DNA from: Paenibacillus curdlanolyticus YK9
Lineage (GTDB): Bacteria > Bacillota > Bacilli > Paenibacillales > Paenibacillaceae
DNA length: 64,000 nucleotides
Reading direction: 5' to 3'
Assembly (NCBI RefSeq): GCF_000179615.1
Contig: NZ_AEDD01000003.1
Coordinates: 432,176-496,175 of the forward strand
Shown one piece after another: positions 58,188-64,000 of the stretch. A program made the position numbers and the translations under genes. Under the pieces are notes generated by a model. That model saw only the letters and a list, made by a program, of their open reading frames with translations. It was not told the origin of the DNA and searched no databases. Positions within the stretch are counted from its first letter, which is position 1. Every line of letters starts with the position of its first letter.

Positions 58188-58313
58188 TTAAGTAGACGGC
58201 CGATTCGGGCCATCCAGCTTTTTGTCAAATCCCTGTGAATCCGCCGGCTTGCTGGAGTCCTCGCGATGCTTCGGTGCTGCGACCGAATCGCGATTATTCT
58301 TGTTCTTCGCCAT
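58188..58313 (-). CDS. 41-residue small hydrophilic protein
   Basis: The gene encodes a basic, Lys/Asn/Asp-rich 41-residue protein beginning MAKNKNNRDSVAAP and ending KKLDGPNRPST. Its composition resembles small spore-associated proteins of Paenibacillaceae, but no family is assigned. AAGGGGG lies eight bases before the ATG at 58313, a strong signal. It is placed between the sensor kinase and the DUF3905-like gene on the same strand. Confidence 0.7.
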   Translation of the reverse strand: MAKNKNNRDSVAAPKHREDSSKPADSQGFDKKLDGPNRPST

Positions 58314-58374
58314 AAATTGAACCCCCTTCCGAGCGTTAGTATACGCGCGTAGGGGGCTCATTATCCTCGAAAGG

Positions 58375-60096
58375 TTATCCTTCTGCAAGTGACCGCTCTG
58401 AAGCGGCCGACGCTTCGGCCATGCTCTGATCAAGCTTGAATTTCACAATGAAGGTTGTGCCTTTGCCTTCCTCCGACTCCACATCGATGCGACCGTGATG
58501 CCGCTCTGCAATGCTTAAGCAAACAGGAAGCCCAAGACCTGTCCCCTTCGTCTTCGTCGTAAAGAAAGGCTCGAACAGCCGCTCCATTTTTTCTTGGGAA
58601 ATGCCCACGCCTGCATCCTGTACCCGCAGCTGCACCATCTCGGCTGAAGTATAGGTAGATAGCTGAAGGGCGCCATCGCCATCGGCCATAGCCTCCAGTC
58701 CGTTGCGCGCTAGGTTCAATATGAGCTGCTTGATTTCTTTATCATTCAAGAACAACTCCGGCAGGTTCGGCTCCAGTCGGCATTCGACGGCCAGCCCGCG
58801 AAGATTCGCGTCTGCTGTAATAAGGGGCAGCATTTCCATCAGCAGGTTGTTGAGCGAGAGCAGATTTTTATCGATTAACCGATTCTGTGCAAGCGACAGG
58901 AAGTCGTTAATAATCGCATTCGCCCGGTCGAGCTCATCCATAATAATCCGAAAATAATCCTGCATATCCTGCCCGCTGCGCTCCTTCAGCAGCTGAACGA
59001 AGCCGCGAATGACAGCCATTGGATTGCGTATCTCATGGGTAATGCTTGCCGCCATCTGGCCGACCAGGCTAAGCCGGTCCATACGGTCCAGCTCTGCCCT
59101 TAAATAACGGAGCTCCGTAATATCATGGACGATAAGCGCAGCGCCTGTAATGGACTGGAGACCGGTACGCTCCGAGTCATGCAAGGAGAACGCGGTCTTG
59201 ACGAGCACGCGGCCCTCCGTTTCGACCAGCTCGACCGACGAGCGCCTGCCCTCAAGCGCCTTGCCCAGCATGTTCAGGCACGGTTCGTCCCGTACAGAGT
59301 CAAACAGCTCAACGTAAGGGCTTCCCCTCATCTCTCTCGTGCATTTCTTATTATCTGGCCCTGCGAAGAGATCCAACGCCACCTCGTTGATGTGAGTGAT
59401 CTTTCCTTCAATATTCGTCAACACAACGCCGATTGGCGTTTCATCTATAAACTGCTGCAGCTTTTGCACCTCAGCCCGATACTTCTCGGACAGCTGCTTT
59501 AGCTGCAGTTGAAGCAATTGCTTTTCTTTAATGCTTTCAATAATATGTACGGAGCACCAAATCATGAAGTACGATAATGCTGACAAGATTAAGAATAGAA
59601 GCAATCGATGCTGCAAGCTATCAGAGCCGTCGCCCGAGGCATGCGATAGGATCGAGGAGCCAAAAAACAGCTCGACTACCGTAAACAGCACCATTACAAT
59701 CTTATTCTTATCCGACCGCCTGGCGAATTGAAAGGGACGAATAGATAGCAGCAGCAGCAAGCCAAAAATGACGATAAAAAGACCGAAAACGATATAGTCC
59801 GTGCCCGTTTCAATGAATGGCAGACGGAATGCCACATACACCACGGTCAAAAAAGCCAAGCTCCAAGCGCCGCCGTACAATGATCCGATTACGTAAGGGA
59901 TATGCCGAAAGTCAAATTGATAGCCCTCAACTGAATGATGCGCCATTACCATGCATAACGCCATAGCGGCTGCGCTAACAAGCCCGATAAAACGCGCGCC
60001 CGTTTTATCGTTACGCTCTGCACGGTCGTTCCACATCTGATAGGCTACAGCCGGCAACAATGAGATGAACAGCTGCAGCATCATCGTTTTCCACAT
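58375..60096 (-). CDS. Membrane sensor histidine kinase, KinB-like (5TM-PAS-HisKA-HATPase)
   Basis: The 573-residue kinase has six or so N-terminal helices of the 5TMR-LYT type (YVIGSLYGGAWSLAFLTVVY). A coiled coil follows, then a PAS domain at about 205-320 (FIDETPIGVVLTNIEGKITH), HisKA with SITHEIRNPM (phospho-His), and HATPase with N, G1 and G2 boxes (NLARNGLEAM, QDAGVGIS, TKGTGLGLPV). The architecture matches sporulation kinases such as KinB, with no response regulator next to it. AAGGAG lies eight bases before the ATG at 60096. Confidence 0.88.
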   Translation of the reverse strand: MWKTMMLQLFISLLPAVAYQMWNDRAERNDKTGARFIGLVSAAAMALCMVMAHHSVEGYQFDFRHIPYVIGSLYGGAWSLAFLTVVYVAFRLPFIETGTDYIVFGLFIVIFGLLLLLSIRPFQFARRSDKNKIVMVLFTVVELFFGSSILSHASGDGSDSLQHRLLLFLILSALSYFMIWCSVHIIESIKEKQLLQLQLKQLSEKYRAEVQKLQQFIDETPIGVVLTNIEGKITHINEVALDLFAGPDNKKCTREMRGSPYVELFDSVRDEPCLNMLGKALEGRRSSVELVETEGRVLVKTAFSLHDSERTGLQSITGAALIVHDITELRYLRAELDRMDRLSLVGQMAASITHEIRNPMAVIRGFVQLLKERSGQDMQDYFRIIMDELDRANAIINDFLSLAQNRLIDKNLLSLNNLLMEMLPLITADANLRGLAVECRLEPNLPELFLNDKEIKQLILNLARNGLEAMADGDGALQLSTYTSAEMVQLRVQDAGVGISQEKMERLFEPFFTTKTKGTGLGLPVCLSIAERHHGRIDVESEEGKGTTFIVKFKLDQSMAEASAASERSLAEG

Positions 60097-60240
60097 GGGG
60101 AAATCTCCTTCTCTGCTATCTCTATTCCCTGCGTATTTCATTGTTCAAATGTTATCCATTACCACAAATTAAATCACAGATTCCGTAATTTTACTATACA
60201 TCCATTACAAATTCCCGCAATTCATCTCGGAAAAAACGGA

Positions 60241-60275
60241 AAGGCAACTATCATGATCAGATAGTTGCCTTTTTG
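60241..60275. terminator. Bidirectional intrinsic terminator after the phosphatase gene
   Basis: AGGCAACTATC and GATAGTTGCCT form an 11-bp stem around ATGATCA. TTTTTG follows on the plus strand and TTCCGTTTTTT on the minus. It lies 36 bases past the phosphatase stop. Confidence 0.8.
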
Positions 60276-60310
60276 TAACCTTTATTACAAGTAAAGGACG
60301 GGTTCAGATC

Positions 60311-61456
60311 CTATTCCAAATACATCGCTTGCAGCTTCGCCCGCTCTGCTTTGGAAACGCCAAGCCCCTTCTCGATGAAGCCGTCGATCGAGCCATATTG
60401 CTGCTTCATTGTATCAATTGCAGCCTGCAGGTATTCTTGACGCACCTCCATCAGAGCTTGAAGAGAAGCAAGCGCGTCCGCGTCTTTAATGATCGTGCCC
60501 ATATAAGCCATCGCTTGCTTGTTTGCTTCCGCACGATACACGTTGCTGAGCAGGAAATCATCCATTACCGTCGACTCCGATACGCCCAGCGTTAATAGAA
60601 TGATCGCCGAGCCTAAGCCCGCGCGGTCTTTGCCTGCCGTGCAATGCTGAACGATCGGCGCCGTCTTCTCGGCAAGCAGCGCATCCATTAGCGAAACATA
60701 AGCATCCGGCGCTTGGACGAGGCCTTTGTTCGCTTCAACCAGCATTTCGCCCGGCTTGCCAAGCGCGCTGAGATCTCCTGTAGCGATCAAGCTGTTCAGA
60801 TCCGTAGCGTTGCTGCTTCCTTCGACCTCTTTCATTGCAGGCATACGAATATTCGTAGCGCCGCTCAACGCTGGATCCGGCTTTTGCGCAACCTCGGCGT
60901 TGCTTCGGTAGTCGATGATCGTCTTGAGCCCAATCGTCTTGAGCTGAAGCTTATCCGCGTCCGTCAATCCCGCCAGCTCGCCGGAACGGAACAGCTTGCC
61001 CCACTTGACATGGCGGCCATCTGACGTCGCGTAGCCGCCAAGGTCGCGGAAGTTGACAACGCCTTGCAGCTCGACTGCCCGCTCCGCCGCTTTGATCGTT
61101 GCGCCATTGCCGCCTTTAATTAGAAAGTACACGCGTTGCCCAGGCTTCGGATCGGCCGCTACAAGGCCGTTATAGCGCGTGTAAGTGCGAGCCAGCTCCT
61201 TGCCGTTCTTCTCAATCTGGTCTGGTGATGTGCTCCAGTACACTTTAGCCGAACCGAGGTCCTGATTAGCCTTCCAACGAATGATATAGTTGCCGTTCTT
61301 ATCGCGCACGACGGATGATTGGGTAAACTGCCCCACCGATTGTTTGGCCGACACGACCGGCGCAGCTGCATTCGCCTGAACGGGACTCCAGATAGCCGCA
61401 GCCGCGATGGATGCCGTCACAATAGATGCTGCGCAAAAACGATTAATCGATTTCAA
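60311..61456 (-). CDS. Secreted tyrosine/dual-specificity protein phosphatase
   Basis: The 381-residue precursor has a signal peptide ending near SPVQANA. A beta-rich fibronectin-like domain (about 48-130) is followed by the tyrosine-phosphatase domain, with GVVNFRDLGGY and the P-loop HCTAGKDRAG (CX5R, Cys and Arg present). Related secreted enzymes act on phosphotyrosine, phosphoinositides or teichoic-acid-type substrates. The TTG start follows GGAG by nine bases. It is monocistronic. Confidence 0.9.
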   Translation of the reverse strand: MKSINRFCAASIVTASIAAAAIWSPVQANAAAPVVSAKQSVGQFTQSSVVRDKNGNYIIRWKANQDLGSAKVYWSTSPDQIEKNGKELARTYTRYNGLVAADPKPGQRVYFLIKGGNGATIKAAERAVELQGVVNFRDLGGYATSDGRHVKWGKLFRSGELAGLTDADKLQLKTIGLKTIIDYRSNAEVAQKPDPALSGATNIRMPAMKEVEGSSNATDLNSLIATGDLSALGKPGEMLVEANKGLVQAPDAYVSLMDALLAEKTAPIVQHCTAGKDRAGLGSAIILLTLGVSESTVMDDFLLSNVYRAEANKQAMAYMGTIIKDADALASLQALMEVRQEYLQAAIDTMKQQYGSIDGFIEKGLGVSKAERAKLQAMYLE

Positions 61457-61589
61457 CCTTCATCTCTCCTCGATGAATTCATAATGGACGCTTCTCGTAT
61501 ACAAGTTGTATACAAGACCATTATGGTTGTCCTCTGTTAACCGAATATCACGTCCAGATGTCGTTATTGTAAAGCTGGTGTTCTCGCTC

Positions 61590-62429
61590 CTACAGCCTGG
61601 CTGCCAGCCAATCGGTCACGATTCGCATCGTCTCTGGCCCTTCCGGATCATGATGAAGCTCATGATAGCCGCCCTCGATCGACAAATACGTGCACAGCGA
61701 CGGGTCCATCGCATCCGCGAGCTGGCGACTGGCTGGCGCAGAGGTAATGCGATCCGCCGTACCGTGCATAATTAGTGTAGGCATCCGCAGCTCGCCCCCC
61801 TGTTGAATCGCCCATTCCCCACCGTCGGAAATCGTATTAAACATCGCGGCGGAGATTTGCCCATGCGACCACTCATCCTTGTTCGAGGCGGCCAGCGGAT
61901 TACCCGCGCGATACAACTCGCCAGGCTGCAAGCCAGCCGATTGCGTGAAGGTCGGCCAGATCGACCCGATCATTCGGCTAAGCCGCACCTTCCACCCCGG
62001 TGGCTGAAACGCAAGGCGCAGCCAAGGGCTGGACAGAACGAGGCCGCTCAGCTTCGGACGATGCCGGAGCGCGCAGTTCACTGCCACGTTGCCGCCCATG
62101 CTATGACCATACAGGAACATCGGCGCAGCTGGATGCCTGCGCGAAGCCTCTTGCAGCAGCGCCTCTGCATCCCGAGTCAAATGCTCGATGTAACGAGCAT
62201 GCCCTCTGCGCCCTTCCGAACGGCCATGTCCGCGCTGATCGTAGCTGAATACCGTAAAGCCCGCTTCGTGAAGCGGACGAATCATTGCCATTTGGCGCCC
62301 TTGATGCTCGCCCATTCCATGGATAAGGCACACAACGCCGACCGGTGCCTTGGCAGCTGGCCATTCATAGGCTTGCAAGCGAATACCGTCTACCGGGCTT
62401 GCCAGCGCAAAAGCGTGGGATTGAATCAT
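61590..62429 (-). CDS. Alpha/beta hydrolase, monoacylglycerol-lipase-like
   Basis: The 279-residue serine hydrolase has nucleophile elbow YGHSMGGN, oxyanion region LIHGMGEHQGRQ, Asp in HGTADRITS and His in EGGYHELHHDP. This is the lysophospholipase/monoglyceride lipase group (PldB-like). GGGGG precedes the ATG by eight bases. Substrate not determined. Confidence 0.9.
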   Translation of the reverse strand: MIQSHAFALASPVDGIRLQAYEWPAAKAPVGVVCLIHGMGEHQGRQMAMIRPLHEAGFTVFSYDQRGHGRSEGRRGHARYIEHLTRDAEALLQEASRRHPAAPMFLYGHSMGGNVAVNCALRHRPKLSGLVLSSPWLRLAFQPPGWKVRLSRMIGSIWPTFTQSAGLQPGELYRAGNPLAASNKDEWSHGQISAAMFNTISDGGEWAIQQGGELRMPTLIMHGTADRITSAPASRQLADAMDPSLCTYLSIEGGYHELHHDPEGPETMRIVTDWLAARL

Positions 62430-62593
62430 CGCCGCTTCCCCCTTTTTTTACTTTACCTTTATCATGTTTGTATGCAAAATGCAATCGCTTTATTGGATGT
62501 CAGTACCAGCGCATCTGGCGTCTTTTGCGTGATTGGCTTATTCCGATTACAATGAAGGGCATAGCATGAGAGGATACGGAGGCTGGAAGCAAC

Positions 62594-63868
62594 ATGAATT
62601 ACGATGTAATTGTAATAGGCGGCGGCTCCGCCGGATTAATGGCAAGCATCGCGGCGAGCAAGCGCGGCGCAAGCGTCCTGCTGCTGGACAAGGGCGACAA
62701 GCTCGGGCGCAAGCTTGGCATATCCGGCGGCGGCCGATGCAATGTTACGAATAATAAGGACATGGACGAGCTGATCAAGCATATTCCGGGCAACGGGCGG
62801 TTTTTGCACAGTGCGCTCAACAGCTTCGGCAACAAGGACATCATCGCGTTCTTCGAGGGACTCGGCATTCGCTTGAAGGAGGAGGATAACGGACGCATGT
62901 TTCCGGTTACCGATAAAGCGAAAACCGTCGTCGACGCGCTCGTGAATCAAGTCGTGAAGCAGGGCGTTACGATTAAGGTTAATGCGCCGGTAGCCGAAGT
63001 GCTGTTTGCTTCCGGGGCAGTAGCTGGCGTTCGGCTTCGCTCGGGAGAGCGTTACGTCGGTAAAAGCGTTATTATCGCATCCGGCGGAAAATCCGTTCCG
63101 CATACCGGCTCGACTGGAGACGGCTACGGATGGGCGGAGAAGGGCGGCCATTCCATTACGGAATTATTCCCGACCGAGGTGCCGATTACTTCGAACGAGC
63201 CTTTTATCGTATCCAAAGAGCTGCAGGGCGTATCGCTCCGCGACGTAGAGCTAACAGTCTGGAATCCCAAAGGAAAGCGGATCATCTCGCATCGCGGCGA
63301 CATGCTGTTTACCCACTTCGGCATATCCGGCCCGATCGCGCTTCGCTGCAGCCAATTCGTCGTCAAAGCGCTGAAGCAATTCAAAGTCGGCAACATCGTG
63401 CTGACGATCGACTTGCTTCCGGACCTGAGTGCCGATGAGGTATATGTAGAAACGTTGAAGCTTGCGCAGACGGAATCAAAGAAAGCAATCAAGAACGTGC
63501 TGCACGGTTATTTGCCGGACAAAATGATTCCGCTTCTGCTCGCCAAAGCAGAGCTGGAGGACAGCATAACGTACGACAACATTCCAAAGCAGCGCTGGCT
63601 GGAGCTCGCCCGCAGCGCAAAAGCTTTCCCGCTCCGCGCGTACGGTACCCGCTCCATCGAGGAGGCGTTCGTAACCGGCGGCGGCGTAAATTTGAAGGAA
63701 ATCGATCCGAAGACAATGGCCTCGAAGTTGACGGACGGCCTGTATTTTTGCGGCGAGGTGCTCGACATCCACGGTTATACGGGAGGGTACAACATTACAG
63801 CCGCGTTCTCGACGGGTTATGCTGCCGGGCTGAGCGCTGCCGAATCGGCGCGTGCAAGCCGCGCGTAA
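62594..63868 (+). CDS. FAD-dependent oxidoreductase of the HI0933/YtfP-BaiN family
   Basis: The 424-residue flavoprotein has FAD-binding [34 protein letters not shown] and the C-terminal [22 protein letters not shown]. These are the signatures of the HI0933-like family (aminoacetone oxidase-like). The reaction is unknown. GGAGG lies 11 bases before the ATG. It is divergent from the alpha/beta hydrolase. Confidence 0.93.
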   Translation: MNYDVIVIGGGSAGLMASIAASKRGASVLLLDKGDKLGRKLGISGGGRCNVTNNKDMDELIKHIPGNGRFLHSALNSFGNKDIIAFFEGLGIRLKEEDNGRMFPVTDKAKTVVDALVNQVVKQGVTIKVNAPVAEVLFASGAVAGVRLRSGERYVGKSVIIASGGKSVPHTGSTGDGYGWAEKGGHSITELFPTEVPITSNEPFIVSKELQGVSLRDVELTVWNPKGKRIISHRGDMLFTHFGISGPIALRCSQFVVKALKQFKVGNIVLTIDLLPDLSADEVYVETLKLAQTESKKAIKNVLHGYLPDKMIPLLLAKAELEDSITYDNIPKQRWLELARSAKAFPLRAYGTRSIEEAFVTGGGVNLKEIDPKTMASKLTDGLYFCGEVLDIHGYTGGYNITAAFSTGYAAGLSAAESARASRA

Positions 63869-63964
63869 GCGGGACGGCGGCGGAGCGCAGGCGGATGGCT
63901 GCAAGCGGGAGCGGCGGCAGGCGGCGGGGCCGCTGGCGCGGGGCATGGCCGCTGGCGACGGCGG

Positions 63965-64000
63965 GGCCGCTGGCGCATGGCCGCTGGCGCATGGCCGCTG
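63965..64000. repeat. 14-bp GC-rich tandem repeat at the window edge
   Basis: GGCCGCTGGCGCAT is repeated at 63965, 63979 and (partial) 63993, with imperfect relatives from about 63925. The repeat may continue beyond the window. No gene is recognised in 63869-64000. Confidence 0.6.

Noticed and set aside
1..64000. Insertion sequences, prophage genes, tRNA or rRNA genes
   Set aside because: No transposase, integrase, phage structural gene or RNA gene pattern was recognised anywhere in the window.

Overview
The window looks like chromosome of a Paenibacillaceae-type Firmicute (Paenibacillus or Cohnella-like). The housekeeping genes (ABC-F ATPase close to Bacillus YkpA, Ctc/L25, bacilliredoxin, CvfC/YpgR-like protein, KinB-like sensor kinase, AcpS, YjzC-like protein) are Bacillales types. 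Ribosome binding sites are strong G-rich sequences, GTG and TTG starts are frequent, and classical intrinsic terminators follow most transcription units. No rRNA, tRNA, IS element or CRISPR array was seen.

Positions 1-23000 are mostly ordinary chromosome: the 3' part of a diacylglycerol glycosyltransferase, a malic enzyme, a GH31 alpha-xylosidase with a divergent AraC regulator, an SH3/NlpC-P60 cell-wall hydrolase with a small ORF in front of it, a cation-diffusion transporter, a zinc-ribbon protein, an ABC-F protein, a Gfo/Idh oxidoreductase, a CvfC-like HEAT protein, a transglutaminase-like protein, an M20 peptidase/flavin monooxygenase pair of the thioether-salvage type, a lipoprotein/SDR/Qnr-like pentapeptide operon, L25 and a DHA2-type MFS exporter. 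Two intergenic tandem-repeat arrays (12159-12299 and 13678-13983) lie on either side of the cvfC-like gene.

Positions 23317-49763 hold the most striking region: 23 genes on the minus strand, most overlapping or separated by fewer than 60 bases, divergent from one AraC-type regulator (49935-50717). I read it as one biosynthetic operon. In transcription order it encodes a free-standing acyltransferase, a KS-KR-ACP polyketide module without AT, a deaminase, a HemN-like radical SAM enzyme, an AMP-ligase lacking its C-terminal lid, QueD, a carrier protein, a YcaQ-type DNA glycosylase, a three-gene ABC exporter, a BtrH-like protein, a cation/proton antiporter, a second BtrH-like protein, an NRPS adenylation enzyme, a carrier protein, a Gfo/Idh oxidoreductase, a third BtrH-like protein, a carrier protein, a fourth BtrH-like protein, the FkbK/carrier/FkbI/FkbH set for hydroxymalonyl-ACP, FolE, and a fifth BtrH-like protein. 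The inferred product is a pterin-linked polyketide/amino-acid hybrid, possibly reactive with DNA. I do not recognise this gene combination from a described pathway.

Positions 50718-64000 return to ordinary genes: DinB-like protein, a GNAT acetyltransferase with an abnormal N-terminus, AraC regulator-mutY-eda, a c-type cytochrome lipoprotein, AcpS, NadE, bacilliredoxin, a KinB-like kinase, a secreted protein phosphatase, an alpha/beta hydrolase and a flavoprotein of the HI0933 family.

A separate feature ties both ends of the cluster region together. An element of about 126 bp occurs twice (23171-23296 and 51927-52054). Each copy carries a TGTAAY-N5-TGTAAY direct repeat of WalR/PhoP type, a perfect TATAAT, a C-rich segment and an intrinsic terminator, as expected for a pair of roughly 60-nt small RNA genes.
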